Positions 6,194-13,811 of a stretch of 20,873 bases of DNA are shown in pieces. Each line of letters begins with the position of its first letter. The stretch's first letter is position 1. The position numbers and the translations under genes were made by a program. The notes beneath the pieces are model-generated. The model worked only from the letters and a program-made list of their open reading frames with translations. It had not been told where the DNA came from and ran no database searches. The stretch is from Clostridia bacterium. Its GTDB lineage: Bacteria > Bacillota_A > Clostridia > Christensenellales > Aristaeellaceae. The stretch lies in the NCBI GenBank assembly GCA_017530275.1, contig JAFXMP010000361.1, positions 1 through 20,873 of the forward strand, in the 5' to 3' direction.

Positions 6194-8263
6194 ATGGAGA
6201 TACAGAATCGGGCAATATACCGGCAGGCGTATCGCATCCTGGTATCCCTATATGGCCCGGACGCCGCGTTTCGTCCGGGGCAATATGAAGCCATTGAAGC
6301 TACCATGATCCATCGCAGAACATTGGTGGTGCAGCGCACGGGCTGGGGAAAAAGTCTGGTTTATTTTATCGCCACAAAGCTCATGCGGGAAGAATCCGGC
6401 GGAATGACGCTGGTGGTCAGCCCGTTGCTGGCGCTGATGCAAAACCAATTGGAAGCCGCGCAGAAAATGGGCCTTTCCTGCGATGTATTAAACAGTACGG
6501 TCAAGGATCGGCGGCAGGACATTTTGCAAAGCATGGTGAACAATCAACTGGATTTGGTGCTGGTGACGCCGGAAACGCTGTTCAGCCAGGACGTGCAAAT
6601 GCAAATCTGTAAAATCCCCATTGGGCTTTTCGTAATCGATGAAGCGCACTGCATTTCTGATTGGGGCCACGATTTCCGGCTGCAATACGCCCGGCTTCGG
6701 GAAATCGTCCGGCTGCTGCCGCTCCATGTTCCGGTACTGGCCACGACCGCTACGGCCAATGACCGCGTGATCAATGACCTGGCTGAACAGTTGGGAAAGG
6801 ACGTATTCGTATCGAGAGGCTCCCTTGCCCGTGAATCACTTTGGATTCAGGTTTTGAATATGCCCAACAAAATCGAGCGTTACGCCTGGATGCTGGAGCA
6901 TATTCCACATATGCCCGGAAGCGGGATCATCTACTGCCTGACCCAGCGGGACTGCGATTATCTGAGCGACTTTCTCAATAAACACGGGATTTCCGCCCGC
7001 TCCTATTATTCCAGGGATGGATTGGAGGAAGAGAAAAACCGGGAAGCGGAGGAATTGTTCCGGCGCAATCAAATCAAAGCGCTGGTGGCTACGATCAAAT
7101 TAGGCATGGGCTACGACAAAGGCGATATCGCGTTTGTCATCCATTATCAGATGCCTGCCAATATCGTTTCCTATTATCAGCAAATCGGGCGGGCCGGGAG
7201 AAACATTGAACGGGCGTATGTGGTGCTGATGCACGGGCAGGAGGACGAGGAGATCATTGATTATTTCATCCGCACCGCCTTTCCAACGGAAAAAGAAACG
7301 GGCGATATCCTGTCTGCTGTTACGGAGGCGGGCGGGCTGACGCTGGCAGGCATTGAACAAAAGGTCAATATCAGCCGCAGCCGGATGGATAAAGCCATCA
7401 CGTTTTTGCAGAATGACGGTTTCCTTTACAAAGAAGACAGATTGTACTATGCTTCACCAAAACCCTATGTTTACAATCGTGCTCATTATGATGCCGTGAC
7501 TGCCATCCGAAGGCAGGAAATGGAGCAGATGAAGGCCCTTGTCCGAACGAAGGGCTGTTATTCCCAGTTTATTATCCATGCCTTGGATGATCCTGCCCCT
7601 TTCCCCTGCGGCCATTGCGCAAATTGTCTGGGACGGCCCATCTTTCCTGAAACCGCCTCCTTTTCCGCCCGGCAAGCCGCCGCGGCGTATGTGGATAAAA
7701 TGGTGCTGACCATTGAGCCGCGGAAACGGTGGCCGGCCTTTGCGGGACACAAAGCGGGGAAAATCCAGTATCAGAATATGCCGAGGGTGTGCCTCTCTAA
7801 ATATGGCGATCCGGGGTACGGTGAATTGGTGCGGCAGGGGAAATACGCGAAGCCTGCGCGCTTCTCCGATGAATTGGTGGGGAAAAGCGCCAGTCTGCTG
7901 CTTCCATTGATTCAGGAAAAGCGCATCACCCATGCGGTTGCCGTTCCATCCCTGCGCAGCGGTATCGTGATGGATTTTGTGAAAAGGCTGGCGGCGCGCT
8001 GCGGGCTTACTTACCTTGAAGCTTTGGAAAAGAAGCCCGCAGAACCGCAGAAAACCATGGAGAACAGCGCGCATCAATGCCAAAATGCGTTTGAATCTTT
8101 TTCCATTCGGGAGGGAATCTCTCTCCCGGAGCGAATTATCCTGGTGGACGATATTGTGGATTCCCGCTGGACGATGACAGTATGCGGCATCCTATTGATG
8201 GAACACGGCTGCCAAGAGGTATACCCCTTCGCTCTGGCAGACAGCAGCCGCACGGAGGTTTGA
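6194..8263 (+). CDS. RecQ-type DNA helicase fused to a phosphoribosyltransferase domain
   Basis: The 689-residue protein has a full set of RecQ helicase motifs: F-R-P-G-Q (motif 0, 26-30), T-G-W-G-K-S Walker A (49-54), D-E-A-H (149-152) followed by the RecQ aromatic loop C-I-S-D-W-G-H-D-F-R, T-T-A-T-A (184-188), and Q-Q-I-G-R-A-G-R (329-336). A four-cysteine RecQ zinc site follows (C455-x16-C472-x2-C475-x2-C478). Residues about 485-689 form a type I PRTase-like domain. Its PRPP-loop region reads I-L-V-D-D-I-V-D-S-R-W-T (649-660), where the usual TTG is replaced by D-S-R-W. No HRDC domain is present. It should unwind DNA with 3'-5' polarity by family analogy; the PRTase reaction is unknown. 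GGCAGGAAG precedes the ATG. The stop is 1 nt from the DprA-like start, so the two are translated together. Confidence 0.93.
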   Translation: MEIQNRAIYRQAYRILVSLYGPDAAFRPGQYEAIEATMIHRRTLVVQRTGWGKSLVYFIATKLMREESGGMTLVVSPLLALMQNQLEAAQKMGLSCDVLNSTVKDRRQDILQSMVNNQLDLVLVTPETLFSQDVQMQICKIPIGLFVIDEAHCISDWGHDFRLQYARLREIVRLLPLHVPVLATTATANDRVINDLAEQLGKDVFVSRGSLARESLWIQVLNMPNKIERYAWMLEHIPHMPGSGIIYCLTQRDCDYLSDFLNKHGISARSYYSRDGLEEEKNREAEELFRRNQIKALVATIKLGMGYDKGDIAFVIHYQMPANIVSYYQQIGRAGRNIERAYVVLMHGQEDEEIIDYFIRTAFPTEKETGDILSAVTEAGGLTLAGIEQKVNISRSRMDKAITFLQNDGFLYKEDRLYYASPKPYVYNRAHYDAVTAIRRQEMEQMKALVRTKGCYSQFIIHALDDPAPFPCGHCANCLGRPIFPETASFSARQAAAAYVDKMVLTIEPRKRWPAFAGHKAGKIQYQNMPRVCLSKYGDPGYGELVRQGKYAKPARFSDELVGKSASLLLPLIQEKRITHAVAVPSLRSGIVMDFVKRLAARCGLTYLEALEKKPAEPQKTMENSAHQCQNAFESFSIREGISLPERIILVDDIVDSRWTMTVCGILLMEHGCQEVYPFALADSSRTEV

Positions 8264-8264
8264 C

Positions 8265-9215
8265 ATGAACGACAATTCCGCGATCATTTTCGCGCTTTGC
8301 AGCCACATCGGGGAGGATGAGCAAATCAAGCCCCTGGAACCCCGGGAATGGAGTGATCTGGCCAAGAAAATGATGGAGCGCCAGATGGAGCCCAAAGCGC
8401 TTTATCAGCTTTCCGATCCGGAAACCCGGGATGCGCTGGACATGGATGATGCAGCGTTGGAGCGAATCGGACGGCTGCTGAATCGGGAAGCCAGTCTTGC
8501 CTTTGCGCTGAATCATTTGCAGGACGCAGGCGTTTATGTGGTAACCCGGACTGATGCGCAGTATCCGAGACGCCTGAAAGCCGCTTTGGGAAACACCTGC
8601 CCGCCGCTGTTCTATTATGCGGGGGATTTGAGCCTGCTGGATCGGCCGGCAGTGGGATACGCCGGGTCCCGCTTGATTACGGAGGAAGATTTGACTTTCA
8701 CCCGGGACACCGTCGCAAAAACGGTTCGCCATGGCTTTATCGTGGTATCCGGCGGGGCGAAGGGCGTAGATTCAACTGCGGAAACTGCCGCGTTGGAAAA
8801 AGGCAGCGCCGCAGTCTCCTTCCTGTCGGATTCATTATTGAGGAAAATCAAAGTACCGCAAAACCTGAAAGCGCTGCAAAAGAAAAACATGCTGCTGCTC
8901 TCAGCCGTAAATCCCGACGCGGGTTTTCACGCGGGCACCGCCATGATGCGCAATCGGTATATTTATATCCAGTCCCAAGCGACGGTTGTTGTCAAATCCG
9001 ATTACAATAAAGGCGGCACCTGGTCCGGCGCTGTGGAGAGCCTGAAGCACCAATGGGCTCCGGTTCTGTGCAGAAATCAAGCGGATATTCCCGGCAATCA
9101 GGCGCTCATCAATCAAGGCGCGATTCCCATTGATTCCCAATGGGACGGCGATGTGAATCAACTGCTGGCATCCCGGAATTCCACGCAAACAGAACAACTC
9201 AGTATGTTTTCTTGA
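8265..9215 (+). CDS. DprA/Smf-like DNA-processing protein
   Basis: This 316-residue protein has a DprA-type Rossmann domain. The stretch Y-P-R-R-L-K...C-P-P-L-F-Y-Y-A-G-D leads into G-S-R (134-136), then V-V-S-G-G-A-K-G-V-D (160-169; SGxAxGID in DprA), and a late R-N-R-Y with V-V-V-K...G-G-T. Canonical DprA binds ssDNA and loads RecA. The C-terminal winged helix common in competence DprA is not evident, and an N-terminal region of about 90 residues precedes the Rossmann fold. Expression is tied to the helicase-PRTase gene (1-nt gap, CGGAGGT ribosome site inside that gene's end). The pairing suggests a joint role in handling incoming or damaged DNA, either as a transformation accessory or as phage defence. 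The chromosome presumably has its own DprA elsewhere. Confidence 0.9.
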   Translation: MNDNSAIIFALCSHIGEDEQIKPLEPREWSDLAKKMMERQMEPKALYQLSDPETRDALDMDDAALERIGRLLNREASLAFALNHLQDAGVYVVTRTDAQYPRRLKAALGNTCPPLFYYAGDLSLLDRPAVGYAGSRLITEEDLTFTRDTVAKTVRHGFIVVSGGAKGVDSTAETAALEKGSAAVSFLSDSLLRKIKVPQNLKALQKKNMLLLSAVNPDAGFHAGTAMMRNRYIYIQSQATVVVKSDYNKGGTWSGAVESLKHQWAPVLCRNQADIPGNQALINQGAIPIDSQWDGDVNQLLASRNSTQTEQLSMFS

Positions 9216-9268
9216 AATGTGAAAGAAAAATGTATCATGAAAGAAAAAGGCAATACAGTCTTTATGAA

Positions 9269-9495
9269 TAAATACTTTGTCGCTTGCTTGACATCGGGGT
9301 GCCTGAGATCATGGAAGCGGTGCCTTTCGAGCCCTGCTTTTTTGAGGATTTTTTGTAGGGATTTCCAGACTGTCGGCTGCGACAGATGACTTCCATCAGG
9401 ATGCGTGAAGACCAGGTTGGGGAATCCTCCATCATCCCAAGCTGGGCCGACGGCCTGACGTTGCATCTCCTGCGCCTTCTTAAGCTTCTGTTAGG
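9269..9495 (-). pseudogene. internally deleted tyrosine integrase C-terminal remnant
   Basis: The minus-strand frame reads K-L-K-K-A-Q-E-M-Q, then N-L-V-F-T-H-P-D-G-S-H-L-S, W-K-S-L-Q-K-I-L-K-K-A-G-L, and R-F-H-D-L-R-H. This is the characteristic approach to the second catalytic Arg of phage-type integrases. The next residues, H-P-D-V-K-Q-A-T-K-Y, match the H-x8-Y spacing of the catalytic-Tyr block, but the roughly 25 residues normally between the two blocks are missing. The simplest reading is an in-frame internal deletion. The N-terminal two thirds are gone (an in-frame stop lies at about 9500). It marks past integration next to the RecQ-PRTase/DprA genes. Confidence 0.7.
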
Positions 9496-9742
9496 GTTAA
9501 TACGATTTGCAATAATTTTGTTCTTCATTATTTCATTGATAAGCAATTTATCGGGAGATATGGAAAACAATATATCGATTTATAGCATAGGAAATGCAAT
9601 ACTTGCAATTCTGTGTGCCATAGATTATTTTGTGCCCAAAATGCATTGGGGTGATAGGCAAATTAAAAGAATAGCAAATTTGTTTGGTGATTACGTATAT
9701 AAAAAAGAATATGAAAAAGGAAATAGATACTTGAAAATATAG
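9485..9742 (+). pseudogene. orphan C-terminal part of a small membrane protein
   Basis: An open frame to the TAG at 9740-9742 encodes about 85 residues. There are two likely membrane segments (around F-A-I-I-L-F-F-I-I-S-L-I and S-I-G-N-A-I-L-A-I-L-C-A-I) and a basic, aromatic tail (Y-V-Y-K-K-E-Y-E-K-G). The region is clearly richer in A+T than its neighbours. Upstream the frame runs antisense into the integrase remnant with no ribosome site or good start, so the true N-terminus seems lost. Family not recognised. Confidence 0.4.
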
Positions 9743-9779
9743 ATCACATGGAACAATAACATGTTTATGCTAAAAGCTA

Positions 9780-9808
9780 TTGACAATTTAGCACGCGTGC
9801 TATATACT
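9780..9808 (+). promoter_or_regulatory. promoter of the AlbA_2/GHKL gene with embedded operator
   Basis: Perfect TTGACA (9780-9785), 17-nt spacer, TATACT (9803-9808). The spacer contains the perfect 14-bp palindrome TAGCACGCGTGCTA (9789-9802). A half site TTAGCACG (9808-9815) follows just downstream of the -10. The layout implies tight repression, probably by the encoded protein. Confidence 0.8.
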
Positions 9809-9826
9809 TAGCACGAGGTGATTGAT

Positions 9827-11479
9827 ATGTACCAAATCATTCCCCCCTGTGAAACTCTGGAAATCGAGTTCAAAAGCGACAAAGGCAAGTTGCCGGACAA
9901 CGATTTGATTGACGCGGTAGTAGCCTTTGCCAACACCAACGGCGGGGATTTGTATTTAGGCGTGGAGGACGACGGACGGGTGACCGGGCTGCATCCTTCC
10001 CATAAGGATATAACGCAGTTGGCGGCGTTTATTGCCAATAAAACCATCCCGCCTGTTTCCGTGCGGGTGGAAATGATTAACGCGGAAGAACCTGTCGTCA
10101 TGATCCACGTGCCGCAGAGCAGGAGCATTGTCGCGTCCTCCGCGGGGAAAATCCAGCGCCGCAGGATCAAAGGGGACGGCACGCCGGAAAACGTACCTAT
10201 GTATCCTTTTGAGATCAACACCCGGCTGAGCGAACTGTCGCTGCTGGACTTCTCCGCACAGCCCGTCCCCGGCGCGGTGTATGCCGATTTTGACCCGCTG
10301 GAGAGGGAACGGCTGCGGCGGATGATTTTGACGTACAACGGTGAAAAGACCCTGCTGGAGCTGCCAGACGATGAACTGGACAAAGCGCTGCAGCTGGCTG
10401 TGACGGTGAACGGGCAGCTTGTGCCCACCTATGCGGGCCTGCTGCTGATCGGCCGTCAGCAGAAAATCAGGGAATTGATGCCCACAGCGGAAGCGGCTTT
10501 TCAGATGCTGCGGGGCACCGAAGTTTCCGTGAACGAATCCTTTTTCCTGCCGTTGCTGGCTGCCGCCCAGCGAATCATGGATTTCATCGACGCCCGCAAC
10601 CCGGAGCAGGAAATGGAAATGGGCATGTACCGCATGTCCATCCCCGAATTTGATAAACGCGCCGTCCGCGAGGCGGTCATCAACGCCTTTGCCCATCGGG
10701 ATTATACCCGGCTGGGCCGCGTCCTGGTGCAGATGGACAGCGACGGCCTGACCGTCTCCAACCCCGGCGGTTTCATCGAGGGCGTCACTTATAACAACAT
10801 CCTGACCGTTGAACCCCATGGCCGAAACCCCGTTTTGGCGGACGCACTGAAACGCATCGGCCTGGCGGAACGCAGCGGACGCGGGGTGGATCGTATTTAT
10901 GAAGGCTCTCTGCGCTATGGCCGTGATTTCCCGGATTATTCCGGGTCCACCGCCGTCAGCGTGAAGCTGTTCATCCCTCGCGGGATGCCGGATAAGCATA
11001 TCGTGCGGATGATCGCGGAATACCAGCAAAAGAGCGGGGAACCGATGCCGTTGGTGTCCTTGTTTGTGCTCAACCTCCTGAAAGAGAATCGCCGGATGAA
11101 CGCGGAAGCCATCAACCAAGGGCTCAATCTTCCCGAAGCAAAACTCCGCGCCACCCTGGAACGCCTGACGGAAGCGGGACTGATCGAAGCCATGGGCAGC
11201 GGGCGGGGCAGAAACTATGTGCTGAGCGCAAAAATGTACCTCGATCCCGCGGAATACGTGCGGCAGACCGATATCGACCAGATTCGATATAAAGAGCTTA
11301 TCATGAAACTGGCGGAGAAAAAAGAATCCATCACCCGGAAAGACGTGATCGAATTGCTGCACGTGGCCCCGCCCCAGGCTTATCGGCTACTGCAAAAGCT
11401 GGTGAAGGAGGGGCGGTTGGCACTGGAGGGGAATAAGAACGGCTCCCGCTATACCGTAAAGGAAAATGAAAGCAAATGA
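9827..11479 (+). CDS. AlbA_2/GHKL-domain putative transcriptional regulator
   Basis: The 550-residue protein has three parts. The first is an N-terminal AlbA_2 (Schlafen-like) domain at about 5-120, with E-T-L-E-I-E-F-K-S and F-A-N-T-N-G-G-D-L-Y-L-G-V-E-D-D-G. Next is a GHKL/HATPase_c_4-like region at about 270-370 (R-E-A-V-I-N-A-F-A-H-R-D-Y, S-N-P-G-G-F, R-S-G-R-G-V-D-R-I). The last roughly 150 residues look like one or two winged helices. This is a common architecture for predicted ATP-binding regulators in Firmicutes, often near mobile or defence genes; mechanism unproven. ATG 9827 is chosen because GAGGTG ends 6 nt upstream; a GTG at 9818 lies in that ribosome site. Its promoter carries a perfect palindrome, so autoregulation is likely. 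Its stop overlaps a 54-residue ORF. Confidence 0.9.
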   Translation: MYQIIPPCETLEIEFKSDKGKLPDNDLIDAVVAFANTNGGDLYLGVEDDGRVTGLHPSHKDITQLAAFIANKTIPPVSVRVEMINAEEPVVMIHVPQSRSIVASSAGKIQRRRIKGDGTPENVPMYPFEINTRLSELSLLDFSAQPVPGAVYADFDPLERERLRRMILTYNGEKTLLELPDDELDKALQLAVTVNGQLVPTYAGLLLIGRQQKIRELMPTAEAAFQMLRGTEVSVNESFFLPLLAAAQRIMDFIDARNPEQEMEMGMYRMSIPEFDKRAVREAVINAFAHRDYTRLGRVLVQMDSDGLTVSNPGGFIEGVTYNNILTVEPHGRNPVLADALKRIGLAERSGRGVDRIYEGSLRYGRDFPDYSGSTAVSVKLFIPRGMPDKHIVRMIAEYQQKSGEPMPLVSLFVLNLLKENRRMNAEAINQGLNLPEAKLRATLERLTEAGLIEAMGSGRGRNYVLSAKMYLDPAEYVRQTDIDQIRYKELIMKLAEKKESITRKDVIELLHVAPPQAYRLLQKLVKEGRLALEGNKNGSRYTVKENESK

Positions 11480-11640
11480 TAAATCAGATTGATATTGAAA
11501 ACTTTATAGAAGGTCAATACAGAAAGTATTTTCAATATACTCCTTTTGCAGAACGCGATCAGCAATATGTATCTTTCAGTTTTTCAGTGGAAGATGCAGC
11601 GAAAAAGTTGAAAGATGCTTTGTTCCGAGTTTTCAAATGA
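11476..11640 (+). CDS. small hypothetical protein coupled to the AlbA_2 gene
   Basis: The ATG at 11476-11478 overlaps the TGA of the AlbA_2 gene (ATGA), and the frame runs 54 codons to TGA at 11638-11640. The product is charged and aromatic (M-I-N-Q-I-D-I-E-N-F near the start, A-A-K-K-L-K-D-A-L near the end, probably helical), with no membrane segment or known motif. The overlap predicts translational coupling, so it may be a partner of the regulator. It could instead be a short remnant of a longer gene. Composition is richer in A+T than the upstream gene. Confidence 0.5.
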   Translation: MINQIDIENFIEGQYRKYFQYTPFAERDQQYVSFSFSVEDAAKKLKDALFRVFK

Positions 11641-11658
11641 GAAGAAGCATGCTATAAT
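11630..11658 (+). promoter_or_regulatory. promoter of the MgtC-like gene
   Basis: TTTTCA (11630-11635), 17-nt spacer, perfect TATAAT (11653-11658). Transcription near 11665 leaves a leader of about 73 nt before the ATG at 11738. I see no clear riboswitch in it. Confidence 0.65.
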
Positions 11659-11737
11659 GTTCCCGAAAGGCATCATAAAACATACTTATAAGAAGACCGA
11701 AAGATCCTGTGAATCAAACAATAAAGGTGGCATGGTT

Positions 11738-12463
11738 ATGTTTTGGGAGAAAATGAATCAGAATATCTCAATTCTTCAGTATTTGGAATTCTTTTTGCGC
11801 ATCATGATTGCCTGCGGCTGCGGCGCGATCATTGGCATGGAACGCAGCAGACGGTTGAAAGAGGCAGGCGTGCGCACACATCTGCTGGTCTGCTGCACCG
11901 CGGCATTGATCATTGTTGTATCAAAGTATGGCTTTGCAGACCTGACAGGAACGGAAGCAACTGGAGATTTGGGCGTTCGCGGCGCTGATCCTGCACGGAT
12001 TGCAGCGCAGGTGGTCAGTGGCATCAGTTTCCTCTGTGCGGGCGTAATCTTTAAGCAGGGTTCCATGGTAAAAGGCCTGACGACCGCCGCAGGCTTATGG
12101 GCAACAGCAGGCATTGGTCTGGCGTTGGGCGCGGGGATGTATCCGCTGGGCGTCTTTACCACGATCCTGGTGCTTGTATTGCAGGTTTTCATGCACAAAC
12201 TGCCAATTCACAACGATCAGTATCATAACAATCACATCGATGTCACAGTCGCTGATGATGATGAATTCCGTAAGGCGCTGTCCAGTCAAATCCAAAAATG
12301 GCAGGCACAGGTCATCGAAAGCAGTATCACGCATAACCAGGATGGGACTACTTCATATTCCCTGGAAGTCAAGATGAACAGCAATGTCAAACAGGAAGAA
12401 ATATTTGCGTTTCTGGAACAAAACAGCAATATATCCTTCTTTCGCCAGACGAACAGCAATTGA
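11738..12463 (+). CDS. MgtC/SapB-family membrane protein
   Basis: The 241-residue protein has several N-terminal membrane segments in about the first 150 residues. The MgtC signature is present: C-G-C-G-A-I-I-G-M-E-R-S-R-R, then E-A-G-V-R-T-H-L-L-V, and later A-A-Q-V-V-S-G-I-S-F-L-C-A-G-V-I and G-L-T-T-A-A-G-L-W. A soluble, ACT-like C-terminal domain of about 80 residues follows. MgtC proteins modulate membrane ATPases or Mg2+-stress responses; they are not proven transporters. The ATG at 11732 is only 1 nt from AAAGGTGG, so ATG 11738 (7 nt) is preferred. A promoter lies at 11630-11658. It is followed by a 171-nt gap containing one of the recurring intergenic cores. Confidence 0.9.
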   Translation: MFWEKMNQNISILQYLEFFLRIMIACGCGAIIGMERSRRLKEAGVRTHLLVCCTAALIIVVSKYGFADLTGTEATGDLGVRGADPARIAAQVVSGISFLCAGVIFKQGSMVKGLTTAAGLWATAGIGLALGAGMYPLGVFTTILVLVLQVFMHKLPIHNDQYHNNHIDVTVADDDEFRKALSSQIQKWQAQVIESSITHNQDGTTSYSLEVKMNSNVKQEEIFAFLEQNSNISFFRQTNSN

Positions 12464-12534
12464 TTTGAACGCAGATAATATCGAACGGTGATACAGAAAT
12501 GCGGTTCAGAGGAATATCAAAAGTATTATCAACC

Positions 12535-12553
12535 ATTCCAGTTTATCAGGATA
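12535..12553 (+). repeat. recurring intergenic core, forward copy 1
   Basis: ATTCCAGTTTATCAGGATA is identical over 19 nt to the copy at 14914. It lies between the MgtC-like and NTF2-like genes. The surrounding 12464-12634 shows no gene and no convincing promoter. Confidence 0.6.
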
Positions 12554-12634
12554 TCTTTTGAAATTCTGTACCAAGGCATTTGTCAGGATTGTCAGAGACG
12601 GACAGATAAAAGTTCGTTTTGAGGAGTTGGAAAA

Positions 12635-13243
12635 ATGATTTGCAAGTATATCACAGGGGGACTCTTCATCTTCTTTTTACTGGTTCTGCTGTATCTCCTC
12701 TTTCATATCTGGTTGGAAGGAAAACGTGAGCAGCGCATGCCCCATGAGATCGCTGGTGAAGAACTTCCGAAAGAACTGCAGGAGGCCGCCATTCGTCCCC
12801 TGAAGCTGCTGAATGGGTATTATGAAAAACGGGATCCAGAACAGGCTGGCGCCTGCATCGATGAAACCATGCTTTCGGATAACATGCGGATCTTGGGGAC
12901 CAACCCGGATGAAATCTTCTACGGCCGGGAAGGCGCCAAATGGTTGCTGCAGGGCGACTGGAAACACTGGGGACAGTTGACGCTGGACGCGGATCAGACT
13001 GCACTCTGCCGGGCAGGCAGCGCCTTGTACTATGTCCTGCGGGGGAAGATTAAGCTGGATTACGTCCGTTTCCGCATTCCGATCCGGATCACAGGTATCC
13101 TGGAGGAAAAGGACGGCCTCTGGTACATCAGCAAGATGCAGTTTGTGAACAACCTGAACAGCAACTACCTGGTGGTAGCCTGGCTCCCGGCACTGGCAGC
13201 ATTCATCAGCTTACTGTTCTTTGGCCTTTCTTATATTTTTTGA
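12635..13243 (+). CDS. membrane protein with NTF2/SnoaL-like domain
   Basis: This 202-residue protein has a membrane helix at about 5-27 and another at the C-terminus (about 182-201). Between them, roughly residues 50-172, lies a probable NTF2-like (SnoaL_3-type) domain. It begins with a helix ending L-L-N-G-Y-Y-E-K-R-D, continues through a G-T-N-P-D-E-I-F-Y-G-R-E-G loop typical of that fold, and ends in alternating strands (I-T-G-I-L-E-E-K-D-G-L-W-Y-I-S-K-M). Such domains bind small molecules or hydrolyse them, and no catalytic set can be assigned. GAGGAG precedes the start by about 8 nt. Fold assignment is by pattern, moderate certainty. Confidence 0.8.
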   Translation: MICKYITGGLFIFFLLVLLYLLFHIWLEGKREQRMPHEIAGEELPKELQEAAIRPLKLLNGYYEKRDPEQAGACIDETMLSDNMRILGTNPDEIFYGREGAKWLLQGDWKHWGQLTLDADQTALCRAGSALYYVLRGKIKLDYVRFRIPIRITGILEEKDGLWYISKMQFVNNLNSNYLVVAWLPALAAFISLLFFGLSYIF

Positions 13244-13289
13244 AATTGTTTGCTAAGCATATTCAGATTGAATACTGGAGCTGATTGAG

Positions 13290-13730
13290 ATGAACAACCC
13301 TTTTGTATACTATCGCATAGAATCGCTGAACGACCTGAAAAGAAATGTAGTTTATTCTGTCAGCGACCTTGATTGGCATGCGGATCTATCACTTATACAA
13401 AGGTTTTATGCCCGATTCGGAAATAAACAAATCAATCCTGATGAGTTCGACCAATATATCGGGAATCCGGTGGCGATCAAGCGCGCTGGCGAAATCATAA
13501 GCTTTGCAATACCGTTATCATTCCGGGATGGCGAAACTGAAATTGGAGGAGTCGCAACTGTTCCGGATCAGCAAAACAAAGGTTATTGCAAGGCGCTTAT
13601 TTCTGAGATGGCTTTCAGAATACTGAATGAAGGAAAAATCGCAACATTGACAACAGAAAAAACCAATCTCGCCATGCAAAAAGCCGCTGAGACGATCGGC
13701 ATGAAGAGACTTTCATATATTTATCCCTAA
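13290..13730 (+). CDS. GNAT-family acetyltransferase
   Basis: The 146-residue protein has the acetyl-CoA loop of GNAT enzymes: G-G-V-A-T-V-P-D-Q-Q-N-K-G-Y-C-K-A-L-I, where Q-N-K-G-Y stands in for the R/Q-x-x-G-x-G/A pyrophosphate-binding motif. The following helix and the T-L-T-T-E-K-T-N-L-A-M-Q-K-A-A-E-T-I-G-M segment fit the C-terminal strand and helix. Substrate unknown. It is somewhat short at the N-terminus. GGAG lies 10 nt upstream of the ATG. The gene stands alone in a run of unrelated small genes and is followed by CTCGGAAGATA and a reverse core. Confidence 0.82.
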   Translation: MNNPFVYYRIESLNDLKRNVVYSVSDLDWHADLSLIQRFYARFGNKQINPDEFDQYIGNPVAIKRAGEIISFAIPLSFRDGETEIGGVATVPDQQNKGYCKALISEMAFRILNEGKIATLTTEKTNLAMQKAAETIGMKRLSYIYP

Positions 13731-13741
13731 TAGTCAGCAAA

Positions 13742-13790
13742 CTCGGAAGATATATTTTGAGTTATATGACCAACGACAAATCGGTATTTG
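13742..13790 (+). repeat. intergenic repeat site between GNAT and Nudix genes
   Basis: CTCGGAAGATA (13742-13752) is shared with 14947-14957 and 16481-16491. It is followed by reverse core GACAAATCGGTATTTG (13775-13790), whose CAAAT/ATTTG ends can pair. The reverse core lies just ahead of the Nudix ribosome site (AAAGAGGTG). Confidence 0.6.
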
Positions 13791-13811
13791 GAATGAAAGA
13801 GGTGTACGAAC

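Noticed and set aside
9956..11362. 468-codon open frame antisense to the AlbA_2 gene
   Set aside because: The composition is shadow-like (His, Gln, Phe rich), there is no ribosome site, and the plus strand has clear AlbA_2 and GHKL motifs.
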